Shown here piece by piece: positions 19,043 through 29,100 of a DNA stretch of 64,000 nt. The position numbers and the translations under genes were made by a program. This DNA is from Acidimicrobiaceae bacterium (lineage in GTDB: Bacteria > Actinomycetota > Acidimicrobiia > Acidimicrobiales > Ilumatobacteraceae). The DNA lies in contig CANFIM010000004.1 of NCBI GenBank assembly GCA_947447175.1, positions 1 to 64,000 on the forward strand, written 5' to 3'. How positions within the stretch are numbered: the first letter of the stretch is position 1; every line of letters starts with the position of its first letter. The notes below the pieces were generated by a model that saw only the letters and a list, made by a program, of their open reading frames with translations, was not told where the DNA came from and ran no database searches.

Positions 19043-19146
19043 TTCACGTGCATACTTTCACTTATACAAATCGCGCCGGAGATGCCCCCCATCGTCCGGC
19101 CGAAAGATCCCACAGATACTGCCCCCAGTATCGGGATTCGGTTGAG

Positions 19147-19171
19147 AAGCCCCGCCCCCCGCGGGGCTTTT
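19147..19171 (+). terminator. GC-rich hairpin plus T-run upstream of HAD-PlsC gene (terminator or attenuator)
   Basis: AAGCCCCGC, loop CCCCC, GCGGGGCTT, then TT. The structure reads as an intrinsic terminator on the + strand although the U-tract is short. It sits 85 bases before the HAD-PlsC start with no + strand gene upstream. It may stop stray transcription from the LysR promoter region or act as an attenuator. Confidence 0.5.
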
Positions 19172-19186
19172 CCCATTCTCCGAAAG

Positions 19187-19208
19187 AACTCCCACTCGAG
19201 TGTGAGTT
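19187..19208. promoter_or_regulatory. 22-bp near-perfect palindrome upstream of HAD-PlsC gene
   Basis: AACTCCCACTCGAGTGTGAGTT is symmetrical except for one mismatched pair. The centre is CACTCGAGTG. It lies 36 bases before the TAGCCT candidate -10 element (19244-19249) of the downstream gene, around the position where an operator would affect RNA polymerase. Confidence 0.5.
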
Positions 19209-19255
19209 TTCTGGCCACAGAATTCGGCTCTTGACAACTGGCGTAGCCTCGCCAC

Positions 19256-20680
19256 ATGAGCAACGCCGCATTTTTCGATCTCGATCGAACAATTCTTTCC
19301 GGCGCTTCCGCACATGTCGTGAGTCGCGTGCTTCGCGAAACAGGAGTTGTGAATCGTTCGATTCCGGGCGAATCAGTGTTGTATCAAATCTTCGAAACGT
19401 TCGGCGAAAACTTGCCCTCAATGGTGTTGGGTCGACAAGCCGTGTCGGCAATGCGTGGACACTCTCAACAAGACGTGCGCAACGCAGCTTCTCTTGCTGC
19501 ACCCGATTTGGTGAGCATGCTGCAGCCATATGCGCGCAAAGTCATCGACTCGCATCGTGCAGAAGGTCGCAAGGTTGTTCTTGCAACAACAACTCCACGT
19601 GATCTCATTGAGCCGTTCGCACATCTGGTTGGTTTTGATGATGTGATTGCCACAACGTATGAAGTTGATAGCGAAGGTTTGTACACCGGCTTTCTTGACG
19701 GGCCGTACGTGTGGTCACGTGGAAAGCGCGATGCGGTTGTCGATTGGTCACACAAAAACGAAGTTGACCTCAAGGGTTCGTATGCCTATAGCGACAGCGT
19801 GTTTGATGAACCTTTGCTCGCCACTGTGGGTTTCCCATATTGCGTGAACCCTGATTGGCGATTGCGACTGGTTGCCGCGGCTCGCCGTTGGCCAGTGATG
19901 CATCTCGATGTGCCAATGGGCGTTGCGAAAGTTCCTGTCATCGGACTTGAGGCGCAACAAGCACTCATGAAGTTTGCGCACCCCAGTGTGTTTCCGTATG
20001 CGCGATTCAAAATCAGCGGCACTGAAAATATTCCTCAAGATGGTGCAGCAATTATCTGCGGCAACCATCGCAGTTACTTCGATATTGCTGCCGTTTCGCT
20101 GGCCGTGGCAAAAACTGGTCGGGCCGTTCGCTTCTTGGGAAAGAAAGAAGTATTCGATGCCCCGGTGATTGGCCCACTTGCTGCGGCCTTGGGTGGTATT
20201 CGTGTTGAGCGTGGCACTGGCAGTGACCAGCCACTAGTTGCAGCTACTGAATCGCTTGTTGCGGGTGACCTTGTTGCCATCATGCCGCAGGGCACTATTC
20301 CTCGTGGTCGCGCATTTTTTGATCCGATTCTCAAAGGTCGTTGGGGAGCTGCGCGACTTGCAGCAGAAACTCGCGCGCCAGTAATTCCTGTTGGCATTTG
20401 GGGCACCGAAAAGGTGTGGCCACGTAATGCAAAGTTGCCGAACATCACCAACGTCACCTCGCCACCCGATGTGCTTGTTGTGGTGGGGCCCCCTGTACAA
20501 CTGAGCTACACAGACCCCGATGCAGACACTGCAGCAATCATGTCGGCGATCAGCGCATTGTTGCCACCAGAGGGTCGTGAGTATCGCGAGCCCACAGAAG
20601 ACGAACTGTTGCGCAGTTATCCCTCTAATTACAAAGGAGACCCGAACGCCGAAGATGATCGACGTCCGGGTCTCGATTAA
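19256..20680 (+). CDS. Bifunctional HAD-IB phosphatase / 1-acylglycerol-3-phosphate acyltransferase fusion
   Basis: 474 residues in two parts. Residues 1-215 are a HAD-IB hydrolase with FFDLDRT (DxDxT nucleophile) at 6-12 and YAYSDSVFDEPLL as the distal motif. Residues about 240-440 are a PlsC acyltransferase with CGNHRSYFD (NHx4D box) and IMPQGTIPRG (the EGTR-like substrate box, altered to QGT). Related fusions occur in actinobacteria. The pair could act in phospholipid or triacylglycerol synthesis, making phosphatidic acid and perhaps removing a phosphate. It has no ribosome-binding site. TAGCCT lies 6 bases before the ATG, indicating a leaderless mRNA. Confidence 0.9.
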   Translation: MSNAAFFDLDRTILSGASAHVVSRVLRETGVVNRSIPGESVLYQIFETFGENLPSMVLGRQAVSAMRGHSQQDVRNAASLAAPDLVSMLQPYARKVIDSHRAEGRKVVLATTTPRDLIEPFAHLVGFDDVIATTYEVDSEGLYTGFLDGPYVWSRGKRDAVVDWSHKNEVDLKGSYAYSDSVFDEPLLATVGFPYCVNPDWRLRLVAAARRWPVMHLDVPMGVAKVPVIGLEAQQALMKFAHPSVFPYARFKISGTENIPQDGAAIICGNHRSYFDIAAVSLAVAKTGRAVRFLGKKEVFDAPVIGPLAAALGGIRVERGTGSDQPLVAATESLVAGDLVAIMPQGTIPRGRAFFDPILKGRWGAARLAAETRAPVIPVGIWGTEKVWPRNAKLPNITNVTSPPDVLVVVGPPVQLSYTDPDADTAAIMSAISALLPPEGREYREPTEDELLRSYPSNYKGDPNAEDDRRPGLD

Positions 20681-20690
20681 GAGAGTTGTG

Positions 20691-20705
20691 CGCCACTACG
20701 TGGCG
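20691..20705. terminator. Short hairpin between convergent HAD-PlsC and aconitase genes
   Basis: CGCCAC, loop TAC, GTGGCG, in the 31-base gap between the two stop codons. It lacks a T-run on either side, so it is at best a weak terminator or an RNA-end stabiliser. Confidence 0.35.
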
Positions 20706-20711
20706 AACGAT

Positions 20712-22979
20712 TTACTTCTGGCTTGCAACCTTTGCGCGCACAATGTTCAACGCTGAACCAGCCTTGAACCACTCCACTTGCTCGGGGCTGAATGTGTGCT
20801 TTGCTTCAAAGTCAATGGTGGAACCATCAGCCTTTGTGATGCGGCACTGCATTGGCTTATCGGGCACTGGAGGAAGATTGAGAACGCTGATGCGATCTGA
20901 TTCTTCAATCTTGTTGTAGGTGTCAGGGTCTGAGAAGGTGAGGGGCACAAGGCCTTGCTTCTTCAAGTTTGTTTCGTGAATACGAGCAAACGAGCGAGCA
21001 AAGATCACAACGCCACCGCGGAAACGTGGTTCCATTGCTGCGTGTTCGCGTGATGAACCTTCGCCGTAGTTCTGGTCACCAATTGCGCACCAACGAATGT
21101 TTGCTTTGCTGTAGTTCTTTGCCACGTCTGGGTACAAACGACGCTGACCGTCGGTGATATCAAGACCTTCACCCACTGCTTCGTTGTATGCATTGACTGC
21201 ACCGATGAACAAGTTGCCTGAGATGTTCTCAAGGTGACCGCGGTAGGTGAGCCACTTACCTGCAGCCGAGATGTGGTCGGTGGTGCACTTGCCCTTTGCC
21301 TTCATGAGAACGGGAAGCTCGAGGTAATCCTTGCCGTCCCAAGCGGTGAATGGTTCAAGCAACTGCAAACGATCAGAGGTAGGGCTCACTTCAACGGTGA
21401 TGCCACTGCCGTCTGCTGGGGGAGCAGTGAATGTGTCTTGGCCTGGGTCGTATCCCTTTGCAGGAAGAATGTCGCCGCGAGGAGCATCAAGTTTTACTTC
21501 GGTTCCGTCTGGTGCGGTGATGGTGTCAACCGATGGATCAAAGTCGAGACGACCCGACAACGCAATTGCCATCACGGTGTCGGGGCTTGTTACAAACGAG
21601 AGAGTGTTTGCTGAGCCATCGGCACGCTTTGGGAAGTTGCGGTTGAAAGAGTTCACAATGCTGTTGGGCTTCGCAGTTTTGTCTGCTGCACGCTCCCACT
21701 GACCAATGCAAGGGCCACATGCGTTTGCAAGAACGGTGGCACCAACTGCTTCAAGATCCGCAAGCAAACCGTCACGCTCGATAGTGGCGCGAATCTGCTC
21801 GGACCCCGGTGAGATAAGCAATTCAACTTTCGCCTTCAAGCCCTTTGCAGCAGCTTGACGTGCGATTGATGCAGCACGTGTGATGTCTTCGTAGGAAGAG
21901 TTCGTGCATGAACCAATGAGTGTCGCCGAGACTTCCAATGGCCAATCGTTTTCACGAGCTGCTGCACCAACACCTGCTGCACCAATTTTGTGCGCGCGGT
22001 CTGGTGAGTGTGGTCCGTTGATGAGTGGTGTGAGCTTCGACAAATCAATTTCAATAACTTGGTCGTACTGGGCGCCATCATCGGGGCGAAGGTCGGTAGC
22101 AACCTTGTCGGCCGCAGCTGCAATTGCTTCACGGCCCGTTGCGCGCAAGTAATCACTCATGTTTGTGTCGTATCCGAACACTGAGCAAGTGGCACCAATT
22201 TCTGCACCCATGTTGCAGATAGTGGCCTTGCCTGTTGCAGAGATGCTGTCGGCACCAGGGCCGAAGTATTCAGCAATGGCACCGGTGCCACCTTCCACTG
22301 TGAGTTGGCGCGCAACTTCGAGAATCACGTCTTTGGGGCTGCTCCAACCAGACAATGTGCCGGTGAGTTTGATGCCGATGACCTTTGGCCAACGAACGTT
22401 GAACGGGAAGCCAGTCATCACGTCAACAGCGTCGGCGCCGCCAACACCAATGGCCACCATGCCAAGACCACCAGCGTTGGGTGTGTGGCTATCTGTGCCA
22501 ATCATCATGCCGCCGGGGAACGCGTAGTTTTCGAGAACAACTTGGTGAATGATGCCTGAGCCTGGGCCCCAGAAACCAACGCCGTACTTTGCGCTGACGG
22601 AACGAAGGAAGTCGTACACCTCGCGGTTCACATCGTTTGCATCGCGAAGGTCGAGCTTTGCGCCGGTCTTGGCGAGAATGAGGTGGTCGCAGTGCACGGT
22701 GGAAGGCACTGCTGTTTCTGGCAGACCAGCAGTCATGAATTGCAACAACGCCATCTGGGCTGTTGCATCTTGCATGGCAACACGGTCGGGGTTGAAGTCG
22801 GCGTAGCTGCGGCCGCGCTCCATTTCCTGTGTTGCGGGGTCAACCAAGTGGTTGATGAGAATTTTCTCAGCAAGTGAGAGTGGGCGACCAAGACGCTCAC
22901 GACCCAATTTCGCATTCGCGGTGAGCTTGGCGTACACGCCTTCAACAAGTTCGATCGGGGTTCCAGCGGAAACAGCCAT
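20712..22979 (-). CDS. acn: Aconitate hydratase (mitochondrial-type)
   Basis: 755 residues from the ATG at 22979 (GAAAGG 9 bases upstream). The track adds 26 codons. Iron-sulfur ligands are in [10 protein letters not shown] and [11 protein letters not shown]. The swivel domain has [20 protein letters not shown]. The sequence, including [16 protein letters not shown], follows mitochondrial aconitase rather than the 900-residue AcnA/IRP type common in actinobacteria. It isomerises citrate to isocitrate. It is divergent from a GntR/UTRA regulator, and the leader holds a 15-bp palindrome, so local control is likely. Confidence 0.95.
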   Translation of the reverse strand: MAVSAGTPIELVEGVYAKLTANAKLGRERLGRPLSLAEKILINHLVDPATQEMERGRSYADFNPDRVAMQDATAQMALLQFMTAGLPETAVPSTVHCDHLILAKTGAKLDLRDANDVNREVYDFLRSVSAKYGVGFWGPGSGIIHQVVLENYAFPGGMMIGTDSHTPNAGGLGMVAIGVGGADAVDVMTGFPFNVRWPKVIGIKLTGTLSGWSSPKDVILEVARQLTVEGGTGAIAEYFGPGADSISATGKATICNMGAEIGATCSVFGYDTNMSDYLRATGREAIAAAADKVATDLRPDDGAQYDQVIEIDLSKLTPLINGPHSPDRAHKIGAAGVGAAARENDWPLEVSATLIGSCTNSSYEDITRAASIARQAAAKGLKAKVELLISPGSEQIRATIERDGLLADLEAVGATVLANACGPCIGQWERAADKTAKPNSIVNSFNRNFPKRADGSANTLSFVTSPDTVMAIALSGRLDFDPSVDTITAPDGTEVKLDAPRGDILPAKGYDPGQDTFTAPPADGSGITVEVSPTSDRLQLLEPFTAWDGKDYLELPVLMKAKGKCTTDHISAAGKWLTYRGHLENISGNLFIGAVNAYNEAVGEGLDITDGQRRLYPDVAKNYSKANIRWCAIGDQNYGEGSSREHAAMEPRFRGGVVIFARSFARIHETNLKKQGLVPLTFSDPDTYNKIEESDRISVLNLPPVPDKPMQCRITKADGSTIDFEAKHTFSPEQVEWFKAGSALNIVRAKVASQK

Positions 22980-22999
22980 GGGGGCCAACCTTTCGTGGT

Positions 23000-23014
23000 G
23001 CAAGTAAGACTTGC
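23000..23014. promoter_or_regulatory. 15-bp palindrome between aconitase and GntR genes (candidate operator)
   Basis: GCAAGT-AAG-ACTTGC, a perfect inverted repeat with six-base arms, 20 bases upstream of the aconitase start. On the minus strand TATACATA (about 23033-23026) could be the aconitase -10 element, which would put this palindrome just downstream of the transcription start, a repressing position. The divergent GntR protein is the obvious candidate ligand. Confidence 0.5.
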
Positions 23015-23046
23015 TTTTCTTCTCTATGTATACAACTCTAATACAA

Positions 23047-23778
23047 GTGAGAACCATCCGCTACCACCAGATCGCCGAAGAGGTGAAGGGCCGCATTTTG
23101 TCGGGCGCCTACGCCTCGGGACGTTTGTTGCCCAGCGAATCGGAGTTATCCGCAGAGTTCAACGTGAGTCGAGTGACCGTTCGTCGTGCATTGGAAATTC
23201 TGCGCGAGGAAGGGCTTGCTGATTCTCGTCAAGGGTTTGGTTGGTTCGTTGCGGGGGAGACAGTGCGTCAACCCCTGGCGCGTTTGGCCACCATCGAGGA
23301 ACAAATGCGTAACTCTGGCGCGTCACCAGAACGTCACATTCTGGAATTCGCCTTCGAAGAAGCCCCGCGTGATGTGGCAAATGCATTGGGCACCACAAAT
23401 GTACTGCGTGTGAAACGAGTGAATTTGTCTGATGGTCAACCGTTCGCCATTGTCACAGTGTGGTGTGCAGCAGATCGCGGTCAGCACTTGTCTCGTGCCG
23501 ATGTTGAACGCTCACCGTTTTATGAATTGCTCGATGTTCCCCTTGCTGGTGCAACACAAACAATTGGTGCAGATGCCGCAACTGCTGATGAAGCGGAGTT
23601 GCTCAACATTCCGGTGGGGTCACCTGTGTTGCAATGTCAACGCACCACAACAAGCACCAACGGCGACACGGTATTGGTGTCGCGACACGTGTTTCCTGCG
23701 CACCGCACAGAGTTCGTGGTCGATTTGCCGTTCGTGGACCAATCAATCGCACCAAGCGGTTTGCGTCTCGTTGATTAG
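23047..23778 (+). CDS. GntR-family regulator, HutC/UTRA type
   Basis: 243 residues from the GTG at 23047 ([20 protein letters not shown]). The track begins 12 codons earlier in sequence without family similarity. The N-terminal winged helix ([20 protein letters not shown]) is typical of GntR. The C-terminal UTRA ligand domain spans about 85-235. UTRA regulators sense small metabolites such as sugars or amino-acid derivatives. Placement divergent from aconitase parallels the TetR-type AcnR beside acn in corynebacteria, though the protein family is different. The ligand is unknown. Its stop overlaps the convergent enoyl-CoA hydratase by four bases. Confidence 0.88.
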   Translation: MRTIRYHQIAEEVKGRILSGAYASGRLLPSESELSAEFNVSRVTVRRALEILREEGLADSRQGFGWFVAGETVRQPLARLATIEEQMRNSGASPERHILEFAFEEAPRDVANALGTTNVLRVKRVNLSDGQPFAIVTVWCAADRGQHLSRADVERSPFYELLDVPLAGATQTIGADAATADEAELLNIPVGSPVLQCQRTTTSTNGDTVLVSRHVFPAHRTEFVVDLPFVDQSIAPSGLRLVD

Positions 23779-24482
23779 GCGAGGAACTGCTTACGCCATG
23801 CTTCGTCGTCTTTGACGAGGCCGGCGCGAATGGCCTCAAGCACTGGCTCGCGAAGTCGTTTCTTGCTCACCGCATGTGCCATTGCATTCAACCCGCTGGT
23901 TGATTGCGCAAATGCCATTGCAGTGTTCATCAGTTCCGTTTCGTCAACAATTACGTCGATCACGCCGTTTTGTGCGGCGTTTTCTGGGGTGAACACTTCA
24001 GCAAGAAGAATTGCACGTGACACAGCCGTTGGTGTGAGGCGTTGCTTCAAAATCTCAATGGTGGAGAACGGCATGGCCATGCCAATGGCTACTTCGTTCG
24101 CGGTGTAACGGAATTTTCCATTGACACCAATGCGGTAATCGCACGACTGCAACAAGAAGATTCCCATTGCGATTGCATGACCAGGGCATGCAGCGATGAC
24201 AGGTGTGGGGAAGGAGAGAAGGCGAATAGCTAATTCGAGTCCGCCGTTCAACATGTCAACGGTGGGTTGACCGCCTGCAGCAATTGTCTTGAGGTCGAAA
24301 CCAGCCGAGAGAAACCCTGGGCGTCCGGTGAAAATGACGGGCACCTTGTCGGCTTCTGCTTTGTCGAGAGCCGCATTGATGTCGTTTTGCATCGCCATTG
24401 AAATTGCATTGGCTTTGCCGTCGTCCATGGTGATGATGCCAACACCATCACGCAGTTCGTATGTAGCGAGCGAATCGCTCAT
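23775..24482 (-). CDS. Enoyl-CoA hydratase/isomerase (crotonase-like) family protein
   Basis: 235 residues from the ATG at 24482. The track extension is nitroreductase DNA in another frame. Crotonase fold with an oxyanion-hole segment FLSAGFDLKTIA and CPGHAIAMGIFLLQSCDYRIG. The usual catalytic glutamates of enoyl-CoA hydratase are not evident: ANEVAIGMAMPF stands where GLxP/PE-x-G-E is expected, so the reaction may differ from simple hydration. It lies 4 bases after the nitroreductase gene on the same strand and is probably its operon partner. Confidence 0.83.
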   Translation of the reverse strand: MSDSLATYELRDGVGIITMDDGKANAISMAMQNDINAALDKAEADKVPVIFTGRPGFLSAGFDLKTIAAGGQPTVDMLNGGLELAIRLLSFPTPVIAACPGHAIAMGIFLLQSCDYRIGVNGKFRYTANEVAIGMAMPFSTIEILKQRLTPTAVSRAILLAEVFTPENAAQNGVIDVIVDETELMNTAMAFAQSTSGLNAMAHAVSKKRLREPVLEAIRAGLVKDDEAWRKQFLA

Positions 24483-24486
24483 GGCG

Positions 24487-25134
24487 CTACCACTTGTCCC
24501 AGTGGAGAACCTTGCTGAGTGGCTCGCGCTTCGCAGGCTTGAACTCAGTACCGATTGTGTATGCGATAGGGAAGAGTCCGCCTTGAGTGATCTTGTCGTA
24601 GGGAATGCCGAGCAAGTCAGCTGCTTCTTTTTCGCCATCGTTCATGAGGTGGATGGTTGTCCATGCAGAACCCATTGCGCGTTCGCGCAACGCAAGCATG
24701 AAGCTCCACACTGCAGGAAGCAATGAGCCCCATGCGCCAGCGCCCGCAAATGCTGGCAAGTTGTCGAGACGACCATCGATGCATGGAATCATGAGAAGGG
24801 GAGCCTTCTCGAAGTTTTCTGCAAGGAACGTTGCTGAGTCGCGCACAAGTGGCATGCGCTCGCCACGTGAATCGCCGGCTGCAAATTCACGACCGGGCAT
24901 GTTCGCATAGAGCGCCCAGTTCTTGCGATAGATGTCGGCAAGTGCTTTCTTCTTGGCGGCATCTTCGATGATGATCCAGTGCCAGCCCTGGCTGTTTGAG
25001 CCAGTGGGGGCCTGCAGCGCAATTTCAAGGCACTCTTCAACAATGGCGCGCTCAACAGGCTTGTCGAAATCAAGGCGCTTGCGCACCGAGCGTGTGGTCT
25101 TCAGTACTTCGTCGGCAGAGAGGTTCAAATTCAT
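24487..25134 (-). CDS. Nitroreductase family protein (FMN-dependent oxidoreductase)
   Basis: 215 residues, nitroreductase fold. TTRSVRKRLDFDKPV near the N-terminus and ALQAPTGSNSQGWHWI are FMN-binding segments, and GAWGSLLPAVWSFMLALRERAMGSAWTT contains the dimer helix. These enzymes reduce nitro groups, quinones, enones or flavin using NAD(P)H, and the native substrate is unknown. CAGACT lies 7 bases before the ATG, a possible leaderless promoter, and no Shine-Dalgarno sequence is seen. Operon with the downstream crotonase-like gene. Confidence 0.88.
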   Translation of the reverse strand: MNLNLSADEVLKTTRSVRKRLDFDKPVERAIVEECLEIALQAPTGSNSQGWHWIIIEDAAKKKALADIYRKNWALYANMPGREFAAGDSRGERMPLVRDSATFLAENFEKAPLLMIPCIDGRLDNLPAFAGAGAWGSLLPAVWSFMLALRERAMGSAWTTIHLMNDGEKEAADLLGIPYDKITQGGLFPIAYTIGTEFKPAKREPLSKVLHWDKW

Positions 25135-25196
25135 GGTGGGCAGTCTGCCATGCGTCGGGTGCGATTCGTCACTCGAACATCTGACAAACTGACCAC

Positions 25197-26015
25197 ATGA
25201 GCGACAGAGTCACAATCAATATTTCCGATGGCATCGCCGATGTGCGTTTCAACCGTGCTGACAAGCGCAACGCCCTAGATGGCGCTCAGTTCCAGGCCAT
25301 CGTTGATGCTGGTGAATCCCTGAAGACGAACAAGAAGGTGCGCGTTGTTGTGCTTTCAGGTGAAGGTGCATCGTTCTGCGCTGGCCTTGACCTTGCATCA
25401 ATGGGTGCAATGGCTGGGGGCGGCGAGCGCGACTCCGGCGAGAAGCAACCATCGGCATCCGACATGGAAGATGGTCGCATCACTCACCTCGGTCAGCAAT
25501 CGGCATGGGTATGGCAAGAAGTGCCAGTGCCCGTGATTGCAGCAGTTCATGGTCATGCTCTTGGTGGCGGTTGCCAAATTGCGTTGGGTGCTGACATTCG
25601 CATTGCTCACCCCGACACCAAGTTCTCCGTGCGCGAAACATATTGGGGTCTCGTACCCGACATGGCTGGCACAGTTCTCATGCAGGGCCTTGTGCGCCCG
25701 GACATTATGAAAGACATCGTGATGTCTGCTCGCATCTTTGATGGTCGCGAAGCACACGAAATCGGCATTGTGACTCGCTTGTCGGAGACTCCACGTGACG
25801 ATGCCTTTGCTTATGCCAACGAAATCGTGAAGCGCAGCCCCGACGCCGTGCGTGGCGCCAAAGAACTCTTGAACCGTCTCACCATGGATTTTGCAGCCGC
25901 CCAGTTCGCTGCTGAGCGTCGCATTATCGGCAGCCTCATCGGCGGTCATAACCAGCGTGAGTCTGTAATGAGCGACTTCGAAAAGCGCGCTCCGAACTAC
26001 GTCGACCCCAAATAG
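25197..26015 (+). CDS. Enoyl-CoA hydratase/isomerase family protein
   Basis: 272 residues with the crotonase fold: RADKRNALDG, GASFCAGLDLASM (oxyanion hole), AVHGHALGGGCQIALGADIRIA and a later RETYWGLVPDMAGT. The set resembles long-standing mycobacterial EchA/ECI-like paralogues. Probable role in beta-oxidation or acyl-CoA catabolism, with isomerase activity also possible. CAAACT lies 6 bases before the ATG and no ribosome-binding site is present. It is divergent from the nitroreductase/crotonase pair, so two crotonase paralogues flank one promoter region. Confidence 0.88.
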   Translation: MSDRVTINISDGIADVRFNRADKRNALDGAQFQAIVDAGESLKTNKKVRVVVLSGEGASFCAGLDLASMGAMAGGGERDSGEKQPSASDMEDGRITHLGQQSAWVWQEVPVPVIAAVHGHALGGGCQIALGADIRIAHPDTKFSVRETYWGLVPDMAGTVLMQGLVRPDIMKDIVMSARIFDGREAHEIGIVTRLSETPRDDAFAYANEIVKRSPDAVRGAKELLNRLTMDFAAAQFAAERRIIGSLIGGHNQRESVMSDFEKRAPNYVDPK

Positions 26016-26070
26016 GGGCATCTTGCCCTGGTGGGGCAATTAATTCCTTTGTGTGTAAGGCCGAAAGTAG

Positions 26071-26127
26071 GTAGCGTGGCTACTTGCTCGGGTCAGCGTC
26101 GCCCCGGGAGAACATCTTGAATTCTCC
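26071..26127 (+). promoter_or_regulatory. gltB promoter and structured leader
   Basis: TAGCGT (26072-26077) is a candidate -10 element embedded in the inverted repeat GTAGC-GTG-GCTAC (26071-26083). It would give a leader of about 85 bases, unusual in this window. The leader holds the hairpin GGAGAA-N9-TTCTCC (26107-26127). AGAAGGA lies 11 bases before the gltB ATG. I cannot match the leader to a known riboswitch. Confidence 0.45.
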
Positions 26128-26168
26128 GCCGTGCCATTGGCCCGGTTCCTAGAAGGACTTGACGCATC

Positions 26169-29100
26169 ATGAACCCAGACCTCCCCGTGGCCCATGGCCT
26201 GTATGACCCACGCTTTGAACACGACGCATGTGGTGTTTCATTTGTAGCGAACATCAAGGGCATCAAGAGCCGTGAAATTGTCACGCTTGGTCTCACTGCT
26301 CTCACCAACATGGAGCACCGCGGTGCAACAGGTGCAGAAGCAGAAACTGGTGACGGCGCCGGCATTCTCATTCAGGTGCCCGATGCGTTCTTCCGTGCAG
26401 TGGTGCCGTTCGAATTGCCTGCAGCAGGTTCATACGCAACAGGTATGGGTTTCTTGCCGCAAGCTGAGGCAGATGTCGATACTGCCATTGCAACGGTGGA
26501 AAAGATTGTTGCCGAAGAAGGACTTCGTCCACTTGGCTGGCGCGATGTTCCGGTGAACCCTTCGTGCCTTGGCGCATCTGCTCTTGCTGTGATGCCAACG
26601 TTTAAGCAGTTCTTTGTTGATGATCCACAGGGTGCTGCCGGTATTGACCTTGATCGCAAGTTGTTTATTGTTCGCAAGCGCATTGAGCATGAACTCACTG
26701 GCACCATGCGCACGTATTTCCCGTCGTTGTCGGCTCGTACGTATGTGTACAAGGGCATGCTCACCACGCCGGAGTTGGAAGAATTTTTCTACGACCTCTC
26801 GGACGACCGTATGGAATCTGCTCTTGCACTTGTGCACAGCCGTTTCTCCACCAACACATTCCCCTCGTGGCCTTTGGCTCACCCGTACCGCTTCATTGCG
26901 CACAACGGTGAAATCAATACAGTGCAAGGCAACCGCAACTGGATGCGCACTCGTGAGGCGTTGTTGCAGAGCGACCTCATTCCTGGTCTCGATCGCGCAT
27001 TCCCTATTTGTGAACCAGGCATGAGTGACTCGGCAAGCTTCGACGAAGTGTTGGAACTGTTGCACCTTGCGGGTCGTTCATTACCGCATGCACTTCTCAT
27101 GATGATTCCTGAGGCGTGGGAAAACAACGACCGCATGGATCCACGCAAGCGTGCGTTCTATCAATTCCACGCATCGATGATGGAGCCATGGGATGGCCCT
27201 GCCGACGTGTGCTTCACCGACGGAACTCTCATTGGTGCGGTGCTTGACCGCAATGGTTTGCGCCCAGGCCGTTACTGGGTGACCAGCGATGGATTTGTGG
27301 TGTTGGCGAGCGAAGCAGGCGTGCTTGATATTGATCAGTCACGCATTGTGCGCAAGGGCCGCATGCAGCCTGGCCGCATGTTCCTTATCGACACAGAACA
27401 AGGTCGTTTAATCGACGACGATGAAATCAAGTTGCAGCTGGCATCTGAGCATCCGTACGCAGAGTGGTTGGAACAGGGTCTCACCCAACTCGACGATCTA
27501 GTTGAGCGCGAACACGTGGTGCACAGCCACGACAGTGTGTTGCGTCGTCAGCAAATGTTTGGGTACACCGAAGAAGAACTCAAAGTCATTCTTGCTCCCA
27601 CCGCTCGCACCGGAACAGAGCCATTGGGCTCAATGGGTACAGATACACCTATCGCTGTGTTGTCTGACCGCTCACGTTTGTTGTTCGACTACTTCCAACA
27701 GTTGTTTGCTCAAGTAACAAACCCGCCACTTGACGCCATTCGCGAAGAAGTGGTTACTTCCGTGGGTACGGGAGTTGGTCCTGAAGCCAACTTGTTGGCG
27801 CCTGGTCCTGATAGCTGTCGTCAGTTGTCGTTGCCATTCCCCATTCTTGATAACGACGAACTTGCAAAAATCATTCATATCAACGAAGAGGGCACGCATG
27901 GCCATCTCGCAACGCATGTAGTGAGTGGTTTGTATCGCGTTGCCGAAGGTGGCGCCGGCATGCGCGCAGCTCTCGACAAGGTTCGCGCAGAAGTTGCAGA
28001 GGCAATCGACAATGGTGCGCGCATCATTGTGTTGTCTGACCGCAACTCCGACGAAGTGTTTGCACCAATTCCATCGTTGCTCATGACTAGTGCGGTTCAC
28101 CACTTCCTTATTCGTGAGAAGCGCCGCACACAGGTGGGTCTCATTGTTGAATGTGGCGATGCGCGTGAAGTGCACCACATGGCATTGCTCATTGGCTTTG
28201 GCGCGGGTGCAATCAACCCGTACCTTGCATTTGAAACCATCGAATACATGATCGCCACCAACGATGGTGATGGCGCATACATGTTGGGTGGCGTTGATGC
28301 CCACAAGGCAATCAAGAACTACATCAAGGCATCTGGAAAAGGTGTTCTGAAGGTCATGTCGAAGATGGGCGTTTCAACGGTGGCTTCGTACACCGGCGCA
28401 CAGATCTTCGAAGCGATTGGTTTGGCACAGGATTTGGTGGAGGAATTCTTCACCGGCACCGTGTCGCGCCTGGGCGGAATTGGTCTCGATGAAATTGCAG
28501 CTGAAGTGGCATCACGTCATGCAACAGCGCACCCATCACGTCCTGATTTGCGCGCACACCGCAAGTTAGAACTCGGCGGCGAGTACCAGTGGCGTCGTGA
28601 AGGCGAATACCACTTGTTCAACCCTGAAACTGTGTACCGCTTGCAACATGCAACACGTAGTGGTCGATATGACGTGTTCAAGCAATACACAGCAGCGGTG
28701 GACGATCAGTCGCAACGCTTGGCAACTTTGCGTGGTTTGTTTGAATTGCGTACCGATGCACGTCCTGCAATTTCCATCGATGAAGTAGAGCCAGTTTCCG
28801 AAATCGTGAAGCGATTCTCTACAGGCGCAATGAGCTACGGCTCCATTTCGGCTGAAGCACACGAAACACTGGCGATTGCAATGAACCGCATCGGTGGTAA
28901 GAGCAACACAGGCGAAGGCGGCGAAGATCCCGAGCGATTCGTGCCAATGGCGAACGGTGATTCGAAGCGTTCTGCCATTAAGCAGGTTGCCTCTGGTCGT
29001 TTCGGTGTGACCAGCGATTACTTGGTGAACTCCGACGACATTCAAATCAAGATGGCGCAAGGTGCAAAGCCTGGTGAAGGTGGACAGTTACCTGGACACA

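Noticed and set aside
19231-19236. TTGACA as -35 element of the HAD-PlsC gene
   Set aside because: The spacing to the TAGCCT element is only 7 bases, far too short for a normal promoter.
26084-26168. Glutamine or other riboswitch in the gltB leader
   Set aside because: Only a simple hairpin is apparent and I could not match a known riboswitch core.
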